From assembly GCA_030680805.1 (NCBI GenBank), contig JAUXUK010000064.1:1-64000 (forward strand): 64,000 nucleotides of DNA. The letters are read 5' to 3'. Position 1 is the stretch's first letter, and every line of letters begins with the position of its first letter. Shown in pieces: positions 22,129 to 33,241 of the stretch. The position numbers and the translations under genes were made by a program. This DNA comes from Sulfuritalea sp. Its GTDB lineage: Bacteria > Pseudomonadota > Gammaproteobacteria > Burkholderiales > Rhodocyclaceae. The notes under the pieces were generated by a model. It saw only the letters and a program-made list of their open reading frames with translations. It was not told where the DNA came from and did not search any database.

Positions 22129-22256
22129 CCCTGAAGCGGATCGGATTGCCCTATCGATCAACGATTGCATCACTGCGGCTACGGGCTGGACGGCATTTTG
22201 ATCGAATAGAATGCGACTTTGCCACTTTTCCCTCCCATTTTGCTTCCTCTACGGAA

Positions 22257-23324
22257 ATGAAGACCCTCTTTGTTACCGGCGGCGCCGGCTTCATCGGTTC
22301 GGCGTTGATTCGCCTGCTGATCGCCGAAAGCGACTGGCGCATCGTCAATATCGACAAGCTGACCTACGCCGGCAACCTCGAATCCCTGGCCGAGTTCGCC
22401 GACCACCCGCGGCACATTTTCAGCCGTACCGACATCTGCGACCGGGCGACGCTGGATGCCCTGTTCGCGGAACACAAGCCCGCCGGAGTGATTCATCTGG
22501 CCGCCGAATCGCATGTCGACCGTTCGATCCACGGTCCCGGCGACTTCATCGAAACCAATATCAGCGGCACCTACACGCTGCTCGAAGCGGCACGCGCCTG
22601 GTGGTCCACGCTCGATGCCGAAGCAAAGTCCGCCTTCCGCTTTCATCACGTATCAACCGACGAAGTCTTCGGCTCACTGGGCGCCAGCGGCCTGTTTGTC
22701 GAGAGCAGCCCCTACCAGCCAAACTCGCCCTACTCCGCCTCCAAAGCCGCCTCCGACCATCTGGTGCGCGCCTGGCATCACACCTATGGCCTGCCGACGG
22801 TGATCACCAACTGCTCGAACAACTACGGCCCCTGCCAGTTTCCGGAAAAGCTGATCCCGCTGATGATCCACAATGCCGTTTCGGACAAGCCCCTGCCCAT
22901 CTATGGCAAGGGCGACAACGTGCGCGACTGGCTCTACGTTGACGACCATGCCAAGGCGCTGCGCATTGTATTCGAACAGGGCGCTCCGGGCGAGACCTAC
23001 AACATCGGCGGCCACAACGAAAAGACCAATCTGGAAGTGGTCGATACGCTGTGCGCCCTGCTCGACGAGCTGAAGCCGCGCCACGACGGTCGCTGCTACC
23101 GCGAACAGAAGATTTCCGTCGCCGACCGCCCCGGACATGACAAGCGCTACGCCATCGACGCGACGAAGATTCAGCGCGAGCTGGGCTGGACGCCGCAGGA
23201 AAGCTTCGAGTCGGGCATGCGGAAGACCGTGCAGTGGTATCTGGAGAACCCGGGCTGGGTGGCTCACGTCGTCTCCGGCGAATACCGGCAGTGGATGGAT
23301 CGCAATTACGGAGACCGCACATGA
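22257..23324 (+). CDS. rfbB: dTDP-glucose 4,6-dehydratase
   Basis: RfbB converts dTDP-glucose to dTDP-4-keto-6-deoxyglucose, step 2 of dTDP-L-rhamnose synthesis. The 355-residue extended SDR has the NAD motif TGGAGFIGS at its N-terminus, the catalytic THR/Tyr/Lys set ([12 protein letters not shown] and [16 protein letters not shown]), and [15 protein letters not shown]. The ATG at 22257 is chosen because MKTLFVTGG starts the fold. It is the first gene of rfbBACD, each overlapping the next by 4 nt. Confidence 0.97.
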   Translation: MKTLFVTGGAGFIGSALIRLLIAESDWRIVNIDKLTYAGNLESLAEFADHPRHIFSRTDICDRATLDALFAEHKPAGVIHLAAESHVDRSIHGPGDFIETNISGTYTLLEAARAWWSTLDAEAKSAFRFHHVSTDEVFGSLGASGLFVESSPYQPNSPYSASKAASDHLVRAWHHTYGLPTVITNCSNNYGPCQFPEKLIPLMIHNAVSDKPLPIYGKGDNVRDWLYVDDHAKALRIVFEQGAPGETYNIGGHNEKTNLEVVDTLCALLDELKPRHDGRCYREQKISVADRPGHDKRYAIDATKIQRELGWTPQESFESGMRKTVQWYLENPGWVAHVVSGEYRQWMDRNYGDRT

Positions 23325-24217
23325 GCGCAGTGAAGAGCACCCGCGGCATCATCCTCGCCGGCGGCTCCGGCACCCGGCTGCATCCGGTAACGCTGGCTGT
23401 TTCCAAGCAGTTGCTGCCGATCTACGACAAGCCGATGATCTACTACCCGCTGACCACGCTGATGCTGGCGGGCATCAGTGAAATCCTGCTCATTTCGACA
23501 CCGCTGGACACACCGCGCTTCGAGCAACTGCTGGGCGATGGCTCGCAATGGGGCATCGAAATCAACTATGCGGTACAGCCCAGCCCCGATGGCCTGGCGC
23601 AGGCCTTCATCATCGGCCGCGAGTTTGTCGGCGACCACCCCTCGGCGCTGATCCTGGGTGACAACCTGTTCTACGGCAATGAATTCCCCACCCAGATGCA
23701 GCGCGCAGAAAGAGCCAGCGCAGGCGCGACGGTGTTTGCCTATGCCGTCAGCGATCCCGAACGTTACGGCGTGGTCGAATTCGATGCTGCGGGCCGCGCC
23801 ATCAGCATCGAGGAAAAGCCCAAGGTACCGAAGTCGCGCTATGCGGTCACCGGACTGTACTTCTACGACAATCAGGTTTGTGACATAGCGGCCGGTCTCA
23901 AGCCCTCGGCCCGCGGTGAACTCGAAATCACCGACCTCAACCGTACTTATCTCGACAGGGGACAGCTCAAGGTCGAAATCATGGGCCGCGGCATCGCCTG
24001 GCTCGACACCGGAACCCATGAGTCGCTGCTGGAAGCCGGGCAATTCATCGAGGTCATCGAAAAGCGCCAGGGCCTCAAGGTGGCCTGCCCCGAAGAAGTC
24101 GCCTGGCGGCAGAAATGGATCAGTGACGCGCAACTGGCAAAACTGGCCGAGCCCCTGGCCAAGAGCCAGTATGGTCAATATCTGCAGAACCTGCTGACAC
24201 ACGGGGCGCAGGGATGA
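23321..24217 (+). CDS. rfbA: Glucose-1-phosphate thymidylyltransferase
   Basis: RfbA makes dTDP-glucose from dTTP and glucose-1-phosphate. The 298-residue product has the nucleotidyltransferase signature [32 protein letters not shown] (start near residue 9), ILGDNLFYG (metal site) and EEKPKVPKS. The ATG at 23321 overlaps the rfbB stop (ATGA). Family members are usually feedback-inhibited by dTDP-rhamnose. Confidence 0.97.
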   Translation: MSAVKSTRGIILAGGSGTRLHPVTLAVSKQLLPIYDKPMIYYPLTTLMLAGISEILLISTPLDTPRFEQLLGDGSQWGIEINYAVQPSPDGLAQAFIIGREFVGDHPSALILGDNLFYGNEFPTQMQRAERASAGATVFAYAVSDPERYGVVEFDAAGRAISIEEKPKVPKSRYAVTGLYFYDNQVCDIAAGLKPSARGELEITDLNRTYLDRGQLKVEIMGRGIAWLDTGTHESLLEAGQFIEVIEKRQGLKVACPEEVAWRQKWISDAQLAKLAEPLAKSQYGQYLQNLLTHGAQG

Positions 24218-24756
24218 GAAGCATCCCCACGGCGATCCCGGAGGTGCTGCTGCTGGAGCCGAAGGTGTTCGGCGACGAGCGCGGCTATTTCTATGAAAGC
24301 TGGAACAGGCGGACCTTCGCCGAACTCGGCATAGCCGCCGATTTCGTGCAGGACAACCATTCGAAGTCGCAAAGAAATGTCGTGCGCGGCCTGCATTACC
24401 AGATCGAACATTCCCAGGGCAAGCTGATCCGGGTGACTGCCGGCGAAGTCTATGACGTGGCCGTTGATTTGCGCCGCAGTTCGCCGACCTTCGGACTATG
24501 GGTCGGATTCACCCTCTCCGCCGCGGACAAACGCATGGCCTGGATCCCACCCGGCTTCGCCCACGGCTTCTGCGTCACGTCGGATTCGGCCGAGTTTCTG
24601 TACAAGACCACCGACTACTGGAGCCCGACGCATGAACGCACCCTGCTGTGGAACGATCCGCAACTCGCGATTCCCTGGCCGCTGACGGGAGAGCCTCTGT
24701 TGGCCGCCAAGGATATTGCCGGCAAACCATTGAGCGAGGCTGAAACCTTCGCATGA
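24214..24756 (+). CDS. rfbC: dTDP-4-dehydrorhamnose 3,5-epimerase
   Basis: RfbC epimerises C3 and C5 of the 4-keto sugar. The 180-residue cupin has [33 protein letters not shown] with the catalytic His, [18 protein letters not shown], and the Tyr region [14 protein letters not shown]. It overlaps rfbA and rfbD by 4 nt at each end, giving strict co-translation in the dTDP-rhamnose operon. Confidence 0.97.
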   Translation: MRSIPTAIPEVLLLEPKVFGDERGYFYESWNRRTFAELGIAADFVQDNHSKSQRNVVRGLHYQIEHSQGKLIRVTAGEVYDVAVDLRRSSPTFGLWVGFTLSAADKRMAWIPPGFAHGFCVTSDSAEFLYKTTDYWSPTHERTLLWNDPQLAIPWPLTGEPLLAAKDIAGKPLSEAETFA

Positions 24757-25631
24757 GAATCCTGCTCACCGGCTGTGCCGGACAACTCGGCCGCGAATTG
24801 AAACGCTCTCTGGCCGGCCTGGGAGAAGTAATCGCCTGTGATCGGCAGGAGTTCGACTTTGCCGACCCGGATGCCCTGCGCAATGCCGTGCGCGATGCCG
24901 CCCCCACCGTCATCGTCAATGCCGCCGCCCATACCGCGGTTGATAAAGCCGAAGCCGAGCCGGAGCTGGCCATGGCGATCAACGCCGTCGCGCCCGGTAT
25001 TCTCGCCGAGGAAGCCAGGCGGATGGGCGCGCTGCTGATCCACTATTCAACCGACTACGTTTTTGACGGCACCAAACCGGCGCCCTACACCGAAGACGAC
25101 AGCCCCGCACCGCTCTCCGCCTATGGCCGCAGCAAGCGCCAAGGCGAACTGGCGATCGCCGCCACCGGCGCCCGTCATCTGATCTTTCGCACCAGTTGGG
25201 TCTATGGCCTGCATGGCACGAATTTCATGAAAACCATGCTGCGCCTGGGCCGCCGCAGTTGCGAGACGGGCGACGAATTGCGTGTGGTGGGCGATCAGAT
25301 TGGCGCGCCGACCTGGTCCCGCCATCTGGCCGATGTCACGGCACTGGTCCTCTCACGCAAGGACGTTCCCAACGGCCTGTATCATCTAGCGGCCGCCGGC
25401 GAGACGAGCTGGCACGGCTATGCGGAAGCCATCTTCGCCGAGGCGCAGCGCGTCGGCCTGATGGACAAAGTGCCCGTGGTTCGCCGTATCGCCAGCGCCG
25501 ACTTTCCATTGCCCGCGGCGCGCCCCGCAAACTCGCGGCTTGATTGCTCGCGCTTCCGCCACGACTTCGACCTGGCCCTGCCCGACTGGCGCACGGGACT
25601 GATCGACTGCCTCGCCGACGCACGCTTCTGA
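24753..25631 (+). CDS. rfbD: dTDP-4-dehydrorhamnose reductase
   Basis: RfbD reduces the 4-keto group to give dTDP-L-rhamnose. The 292-residue SDR starts with LLTGCAGQLGRELKRSL, has VNAAAHTAVDKAE, the catalytic YSTDYVFDGTKPAPYTEDD and SAYGRSKRQGE segments, and the C-terminal ARPANSRLDCSRF. A dispersed-motif copy encodes IASADFP next to the last of these. It is the last rfb gene; parE begins 22 nt later without an obvious terminator between. Confidence 0.96.
   Translation: MRILLTGCAGQLGRELKRSLAGLGEVIACDRQEFDFADPDALRNAVRDAAPTVIVNAAAHTAVDKAEAEPELAMAINAVAPGILAEEARRMGALLIHYSTDYVFDGTKPAPYTEDDSPAPLSAYGRSKRQGELAIAATGARHLIFRTSWVYGLHGTNFMKTMLRLGRRSCETGDELRVVGDQIGAPTWSRHLADVTALVLSRKDVPNGLYHLAAAGETSWHGYAEAIFAEAQRVGLMDKVPVVRRIASADFPLPAARPANSRLDCSRFRHDFDLALPDWRTGLIDCLADARF
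25481..25505 (-). repeat. Dispersed 25-bp motif, copy 4
   Basis: The reverse complement reads AAAGTCGGCGCTGGCG, AT, ACGGCGA, which is the full consensus. It lies near the 3' end of rfbD. Confidence 0.85.
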
Positions 25632-25653
25632 CTCTTTCATAACACTACGAAAC

Positions 25654-27629
25654 ATGGCTGTCACCCCCACCTACGACGAATCCTCCTTCCGCGTCCTCAA
25701 GGGACTGGAGCCGGTGCGCGAGCGCCCCGGCATGTACACCCGCACCGACTCCCCGGCCCACATCATTCAGGAAGTCATCGACAACTCCGCCGACGAAGCA
25801 CTGGGCGGACATGCCAAACACCTCCATGTCCTGCTGCATCTGGACGGCTCGATCACGGTGACCGACGATGGCCGCGGCATCCCGGTCGGACTGCATCCGG
25901 ACGAGAAGGTCCCGGTCGTGGTATTGGCCTTCACCCGCCTGCATGCCGGCGGCAAGTTCGACAAGAGCACCGGCAATTCCGCCTATGCCTTTTCCGGCGG
26001 CCTGCATGGCGTTGGCGTGGCGGTCACCAATGCGCTGTCCACCCGCGTTTCAGTCGAAGTCCGGCGCGAGGGAAAGATTTGGGCGATAGAGTTCTCGGGT
26101 GGCGGCGAAATCGTCGGCCCCCTGACCGAAACCGGCACCTGCGGTCGCCAGAGCGGCACCCGGGTACGCGTCTGGCCCGACCCGAAATACTTCGATGCAC
26201 CGAAAGTACCGCCGGCCGAGCTGGAGCGCCTGCTGCGCTCGAAGGCCGTGCTGCTGCCCGGCGTCAAGGTGCACCTCGATATCGAGCAGGCCGACGGCAG
26301 CCTCACGAGCAAGACCTGGAGCTATCCCACCGGCCTCGCCGGTTATCTCGCCGAACTGGCGGGTAACGCCGAAGCCGTCGCCCCGCTCTATGCGGCAGAA
26401 AAGTATGCCGACGCCGATCATGCCGATTTCGCCCCCGGTGAAGGTGCCGCCTGGGCCATCGGCTGGCACGTCGATGCGGTGGCCTCCGAATCCTATGTCA
26501 ACCTGATTCCCACGGTCGCCGGTGGCACCCATGAAGCCGGCCTGCGTGCCGGCACCTTCGAAGCGGTCAAGTCCTTCATCGAACACCGTGCGCTCTTGCC
26601 GCGCGGCGTCAAGCTGCAGCAGGATGATGTCTGCGCGCGCATGGCCTACGTGCTTTCGGCGCGCATCCTCGATCCGCAGTTCCAGGGCCAGGTCAAGGAA
26701 AAACTCAACTCGCGCGAGGCCGTCAAGCTGGTCTCCAGCATGATCCGCGACCCGTTCGAGATATGGCTCAACCAGCATGTCGAGGCCGGCAAGGCGATCG
26801 CCGAGCTCTCGATCAAGCAGGCGCTGGCGCGGCAGAAGAATGCGCAGAAGGTCGAAAAGCGCAAGCAGTCCGGCGTCGCCGTGCTGCCGGGCAAGCTCTC
26901 CGACTGCGAATCGACCGACATCGCCGAGAACGAACTATTCCTGGTCGAGGGCGATTCCGCCGGCGGCTCGGCCAAGATGGCCCGCAACAAGGAAACCCAG
27001 GCGATCCTGCCGCTGCGCGGCAAGGTGCTCAACTCCTGGGAAGTCGAAGCCGGACGCCTGTTCGCCAACAACGAGATCCACGACATTGCCGTGGCGCTCG
27101 GTGTCGATCCGCATACGGCCGACGCCGTGCCCGACCTGTCCAATCTGCGCTACGGCAAGCTGATCATCATGTCCGACGCCGATGTCGATGGCGCGCACAT
27201 CCAGACCCTGCTGTTGACCCTGTTCTACCGCCACTTCCCGGCGCTGATCCGCAACGGCCACATCTACATCGCGCAGCCGCCGCTGTACCGAATCGATGTC
27301 CCGGCCTCGGGCAAGAAGCGACCGGCACGCCGCCTGTACGCGCTCGATGAAGGCGAACTCGTGGCGATCAAGGATCGCCTGATCAAGGAAGGAATTCGCG
27401 CCGAGGCGGTCGAAGTGGGCCGTTTCAAGGGCCTCGGCGAAATGAACCCCGACCAGCTGCGCGAGACTGCCATGGCACCGGCAACCCGCCGAGTGCTGCC
27501 GGTTATCGATCTGCCGGGTGCCGACGAACACACCCTGAAACTTTTCAACCTGCTGATGGGCAAGGGCGAGGCTTCGTCGCGCCGAGCCTGGATGGAGCTG
27601 AATGGTCACCTGGTGGAGGCTGACCTCTG

Positions 27630-27630
<1 letters not shown>
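25654..27630 (+). CDS. parE: DNA topoisomerase IV subunit B
   Basis: ParE is the ATPase subunit of topoisomerase IV, which decatenates daughter chromosomes. The 658-residue product has the GHKL motifs [25 protein letters not shown] and [16 protein letters not shown]. The TOPRIM domain carries [17 protein letters not shown] and [11 protein letters not shown], and the C-terminus has [14 protein letters not shown]. It lies 22 nt after rfbD. Its TGA overlaps the parC ATG by one base. Confidence 0.97.
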
Positions 27631-30014
<2,384 letters not shown>

Positions 30015-30093
30015 TGCTAGAATCTTCGAAAAATTAGCCTATCATCATCCGCTTGCGATCCTTCTGCGACGGTTGCCGCCCACGGAGAACCAA

Positions 30094-30231
30094 ATGCTTT
30101 TCATCCTTTACTATCTCGTCGCCATTGTTGTTCTGGTGCTGCATTTCACCGGACTTCTCGCCCGCTACAACCTGGAATGGCTGGTACTGGTGCTCGCGGT
30201 AACGGTTTTCCCCGCAGTCATCTACCTGTAG
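30094..30231 (+). CDS. Small membrane protein, 45 aa
   Basis: A short gene with a clear Shine-Dalgarno (CGGAGAA, 6 nt before the ATG). The product starts MLFILYYLVAIVVLVLHFTG and ends LVLVLAVTVFPAVIYL. Two hydrophobic stretches (residues 2-22 and about 28-45) are joined by a turn with the only charges (ARYNLE), so a two-helix inner-membrane hairpin is likely. It has its own promoter candidate at the end of parC and converges with thrC. I do not recognise the family. Confidence 0.6.
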   Translation: MLFILYYLVAIVVLVLHFTGLLARYNLEWLVLVLAVTVFPAVIYL

Positions 30232-30239
30232 CACCTCAA

Positions 30240-30264
30240 TCGCCGTACCGCCAGCGCCGACTTT
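30240..30264 (-). repeat. Dispersed 25-bp motif, copy 6 (intergenic)
   Basis: The reverse complement reads AAAGTCGGCGCTGGCG, GT, ACGGCGA, an exact consensus copy. It lies between the convergent small membrane gene and thrC, outside any coding sequence. Confidence 0.9.
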
Positions 30265-30291
30265 CTCGAAAAGAAGCGACGCCGGTAGGCG

Positions 30292-31716
30292 TTAGCAGTG
30301 CAGGACAATGATGTCCTTCACCTGATCCAGCGCCGCGTCGACCACCTCGACCCTCTGCGGCAAGTCCTCGATCCCTTCCAGTTCCTTCGGCCGCACCGGC
30401 TCGCGATCCAGCGCCTCCCGTATCGTTTCGGCGAATTTCACGGCTTGCGCCGTTTCCAGCACGATCATGGGCAGCCCGGCAACGCGATGTTCCCGCGCCA
30501 CCTTGACGCCATCGGCCGTATGCGTGTCGATCATCAGCCCGTAACGCGCCCAGACATCGCGAATCGTCGCCAGGCGATCGGCATGCGAACTGCAGCCCGA
30601 CACGAAGCCATAGTCCGGCAGGCGCGCCGCAAACGGCCCGTCCGCAAGGCTGAAACTGCCGCCGGCATCCACCTGACGCCATAGCTGGCGCACGATCGCC
30701 GGGTCACGGCCGACCAGGTCAAAAATGAAACGCTCGAAGTTGGACGCCTTGGAAATATCCATCGAGGGGCTGGACGTGACATAGGTCTCCGTCGTCGCCC
30801 TGGGTCGATAGATGCCGGTGCGGAAGAACTCGTCGAGCACGTCGTTTTCGTTTGTCGCCAGCACCAGGCGCGCGATCGGCAAGCCCATCATGCGCGCAAT
30901 GTGGCCGGCGCAGATGTTGCCGAAGTTTCCCGAGGGCACGCAAAAAACCACTTCCTCGGCGCATGACTGTGTCGCCTCGAAATAGCCTTTGAAGTAATAC
31001 ACGATCTGCGCCGCGACGCGCGCCCAGTTGATCGAATTCACCGCGCCGATCTTGTACTTCGCCTTGAATTCAGCGTCGTTTGATACCGCCTTGACGATGT
31101 CCTGGGCGTCGTCGAACATGCCACGCACGGCGATGTTGAAAATGTTTTCGTCCTGCAGCGAATACATCTGCGCACGCTGGAAGGCGCTCATCTTCCCTTC
31201 CGGCGAAAGCATGAAAACGCGCACATTGTGCTTGCCGCGCATCGCGTATTCGGCCGCCGAGCCGGTATCGCCGGAGGTGGCGCCGAGGATGTTGATGGTC
31301 TCGCCGCGCTTGTCCAACACATACTCGAACAGGTTGCCGAGCAGTTGCATGGCCATGTCCTTGAAGGCCAGCGTCGGCCCGTTGGACAGTTCCAGCAAAT
31401 GGAAGTCGGGTTCCAGCGACGTCAGCGGCACGATGTCCCTGGCTTTGCCCGCATCGCGGCTCCAGCGATAGGTCTGCGCCGTGTAGGTCTTGTCGCAGAT
31501 GGCTTCAAGGTCCGCCGCCGGGATATCGGTGATGTATAGCGAAAGTATCTCGAAGGCCAGTTCCGAATAGGAAAGTTCGCGCCATGCAGCAAGACGATCC
31601 GCCACCTGCGGATAGGATTCGGGCAGGTAAAGGCCGCCGTCGGGAGCCAGGCCGCCGAGCAGGATATCGCAGAAGGATGGGTGTCCGGCATGACCGCGGG
31701 TGCTGATGTATTTCAT
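30292..31716 (-). CDS. thrC: Threonine synthase
   Basis: ThrC converts O-phosphohomoserine to threonine with PLP. The 474-residue product is of the longer proteobacterial/fungal class. It has MKYISTRGHAGHPSFCDILLGGLAPDGGLYLPE at the N-terminus, the PLP lysine in GPTLAFKDMAMQLLG, the phosphate loop GATSGDTGSAAEYA, and VPSGNFGNICAGHIA. In relatives it usually follows hom directly; here 1.5 kb of accessory sequence lies between them. No good Shine-Dalgarno precedes the ATG, so it may depend on read-through or a promoter supplied by the islet. Confidence 0.97.
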   Translation of the reverse strand: MKYISTRGHAGHPSFCDILLGGLAPDGGLYLPESYPQVADRLAAWRELSYSELAFEILSLYITDIPAADLEAICDKTYTAQTYRWSRDAGKARDIVPLTSLEPDFHLLELSNGPTLAFKDMAMQLLGNLFEYVLDKRGETINILGATSGDTGSAAEYAMRGKHNVRVFMLSPEGKMSAFQRAQMYSLQDENIFNIAVRGMFDDAQDIVKAVSNDAEFKAKYKIGAVNSINWARVAAQIVYYFKGYFEATQSCAEEVVFCVPSGNFGNICAGHIARMMGLPIARLVLATNENDVLDEFFRTGIYRPRATTETYVTSSPSMDISKASNFERFIFDLVGRDPAIVRQLWRQVDAGGSFSLADGPFAARLPDYGFVSGCSSHADRLATIRDVWARYGLMIDTHTADGVKVAREHRVAGLPMIVLETAQAVKFAETIREALDREPVRPKELEGIEDLPQRVEVVDAALDQVKDIIVLHC

Positions 31717-31782
31717 GTCAGATTGAGGAAATCAGAAAAATGTAAAGAAACTCGGATGACTAATGGATATCGGAGACAGCGA

Positions 31783-31807
31783 AAAGTCGGCGCTGGCGAC
31801 ACGGCGA
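31783..31807 (+). repeat. Dispersed 25-bp motif, copy 7 (intergenic)
   Basis: AAAGTCGGCGCTGGCG, AC, ACGGCGA, a full consensus copy. It lies in the thrC upstream region, 67 nt from the thrC ATG. Confidence 0.9.
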
Positions 31808-31853
31808 TTTTCACCAATTCATCAATTCGCACATGGCCATTTTTATTTTCCTG

Positions 31854-31938
31854 CAACGTAGAGCTGACCGGCGCTGCGCGGCTTCATCGCGCAGCGTCCA
31901 GTGACCGAAGGGAACGGGGTCGAGCGCCATGTTAGAGC
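31854..31938 (-). repeat. attC-like recombination site of an integron gene cassette
   Basis: Read on the minus strand, GCTCTAAC (R''-like, containing the gene's stop codon) leads into an arm TAACATGGCGCTCGACC. The distal arm's complement is CAACGTAGAGCTGACC, so the two arms pair with one extra base, as extrahelical bases do in attC. The centre holds a 9-bp stem CGCTGCGCG/CGCGCAGCG. The terminal R' reads GTTGCAG and departs from GTTRRRY, so this end may be decayed. Confidence 0.7.
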
Positions 31939-32312
31939 GCAACCCCTTGGAGCCTAGATGTGAATTGGGCATAGAGCCAAAACGAAAACATAAGGCCTGC
32001 TAAAAGGTAAAGGACAGCGCCAATCGCTGATGCGCGTTGCCAACGCACAGCGATGCCGCTTCTTGAATAAGCGTAACCAATATAGATGCTCACACATGCA
32101 ATGAAAGCACCAATTACGAGCCCGAACCAAGAGAACGCAACATACTCGGGGACACCAGCAATTGCGTGCTTAGAGCCAAGTGCGGCGACCGACCACAACG
32201 CCCACGCGATCGGCAGTAGGTATGCAACAAGAGCAAGCGCAAATGGGAGCAGCGGCCGGATTGAGCCGCTCCTACTTTCTGCGGGAACTACCTCTGTAGC
32301 GTTTCCGTTCAT
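31932..32312 (-). CDS. Hypothetical membrane protein in an integron-like cassette
   Basis: The 126-residue protein has about three to four hydrophobic segments (residues 23-46, 57-82 and 97-117) and a short hydrophilic N-terminus. I do not recognise its family. Its ATG lies only 3 nt after a GTTAGAGC core (32323-32316), and its TAA stop lies inside the matching GCTCTAAC core of the attC-like site. That is the compact layout of a promoterless integron cassette. Its codon use looks less GC-biased than that of its neighbours, which fits transfer. No integrase gene is present in the window. Confidence 0.7.
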   Translation of the reverse strand: MNGNATEVVPAESRSGSIRPLLPFALALVAYLLPIAWALWSVAALGSKHAIAGVPEYVAFSWFGLVIGAFIACVSIYIGYAYSRSGIAVRWQRASAIGAVLYLLAGLMFSFWLYAQFTSRLQGVAL

Positions 32313-32431
32313 TGCGCTCTAACGTAATGTCGCCGACGAAACGGCGAGTAAACGAAGCCTATAGGGGTCAGTTTCGGTTTGTTTTTCAGGAAGACGCACA
32401 CCTTGAAAATAGTTACACACTTACTTTTTGC

Positions 32432-32656
32432 CTATCTGTGCTTGAGCAATTCATCAAGCGCGAGGCCGATGTCTTTGGCAATTTGACGGAGCAAGATCGG
32501 GGAGATGTCTCGACCTTGATGAAACGGCACCGTTGTACAGCGTCCAGCGGTATCGCGGAATTGTTTGTGTGAACCGCGTTGGCGGACTTCGACAAAGCCG
32601 AGCCTGATAAGAATAGCTATGACTTCATTGGGTTTGAGGACAGGAACATTGCCCAT
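32432..32656 (-). CDS. hicA: HicA family toxin
   Basis: HicA toxins are small double-stranded-RNA-binding-fold mRNA interferases. The 74-residue product has the family pattern VIAILIRLGFVEVRQRGSHKQF with the catalytic His at residue 30, then TTVPFHQGRDISPILLRQIAKDIGLALDELL. It starts 3 nt after the hicB stop. Intact length and motifs suggest it is functional. Here the antitoxin gene comes first, the reverse of the most common hicAB order. Confidence 0.92.
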   Translation of the reverse strand: MGNVPVLKPNEVIAILIRLGFVEVRQRGSHKQFRDTAGRCTTVPFHQGRDISPILLRQIAKDIGLALDELLKHR

Positions 32657-32659
32657 GAC

Positions 32660-32869
32660 TCAAGCTACGGCAACGTTTTGAACCCCAACAAACTCCGACT
32701 CCAGCACGGGTTCGCCGTCTTCCAGAAGCATTGCAATGACGTCGTGCAGGTTGTGGTTGACTTCATCCAGCGTTTCGCCCTGGGAATGCGCACCAGGAAA
32801 ACCAGGGACGAAACCAACGAACAGGCCGGTTTGTGGGCACCGTTCGATTACCGCTGAATAGACTTTCAT
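32660..32869 (-). CDS. hicB: HicB family antitoxin
   Basis: The 69-residue product has the partial RNase H-like HicB fold: MKVYSAVIERCPQTGLFVGFVPGFPGAHSQGETLDEVNHNLHDVIAMLLEDGEP. It is the short form without a C-terminal DNA-binding domain, so autoregulation, if any, would need another mechanism. The ATG at 32869 is chosen because GGAG lies 6 nt upstream; a start four codons earlier lacks this. It is translationally close to hicA. Confidence 0.92.
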   Translation of the reverse strand: MKVYSAVIERCPQTGLFVGFVPGFPGAHSQGETLDEVNHNLHDVIAMLLEDGEPVLESEFVGVQNVAVA

Positions 32870-32952
32870 GGCTGACTCCAAAATCGTACGGAAAATGCGA
32901 TTATCGTTCTACGCTCCGCGATAGGCAACTTCCGCAAAACGGTTCCCATCCG

Positions 32953-33219
32953 TCAATTCCGCTGCAGAACAGAGGAGTCAAGCCTGGTCGATGCTTCAAA
33001 CAACTCGGCAACATCGGCATTCGTCTCGGGACTATCCCGGTCCGGCAAGACCTTGATCCGCCCTCGCATCGAACCCGGCGGCTTCACCCTCGGCGCCTCG
33101 TAGGGAACAATCTTCGCCACAGGCTTCCCGCTCCGGGCGAGGATCACCTCCTCGCCACACTCGGCCGCAGCAACGAGGCGCGACAAACACGTCCTGGCCT
33201 CCAAGAGATTGATCTGCAT
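32953..33219 (-). CDS. Phd/YefM family antitoxin without an adjacent toxin
   Basis: The 88-residue protein begins MQINLLEARTCLSRLVAAAECGEEVILARSGKPVAKIVPYE, the typical Phd/YefM DNA-binding fold of vapB-type antitoxins. The C-terminal toxin-binding tail (DVAELFEASTRLDSSVLQRN) looks longer or altered at its end. A Shine-Dalgarno (GGAGA) precedes the ATG, 22 nt after hom. Only 83 bp separate it from hicB, so no VapC or Doc gene follows: the toxin is missing. Confidence 0.88.
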   Translation of the reverse strand: MQINLLEARTCLSRLVAAAECGEEVILARSGKPVAKIVPYEAPRVKPPGSMRGRIKVLPDRDSPETNADVAELFEASTRLDSSVLQRN

Positions 33220-33241
33220 GGTCCTATCTCCAGCTGCTTGA

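Noticed and set aside
32324-32431. A second attC site or IS remnant upstream of the cassette gene
   Set aside because: A small TCGCCG/CGGCGA hairpin and a GGGGTCAG string are present, but the arms do not pair well enough to support either call.
32870-32952. Remnant of a VapC-like toxin beside the Phd-type antitoxin
   Set aside because: Only 83 bp are available and no PIN-domain motif is visible.
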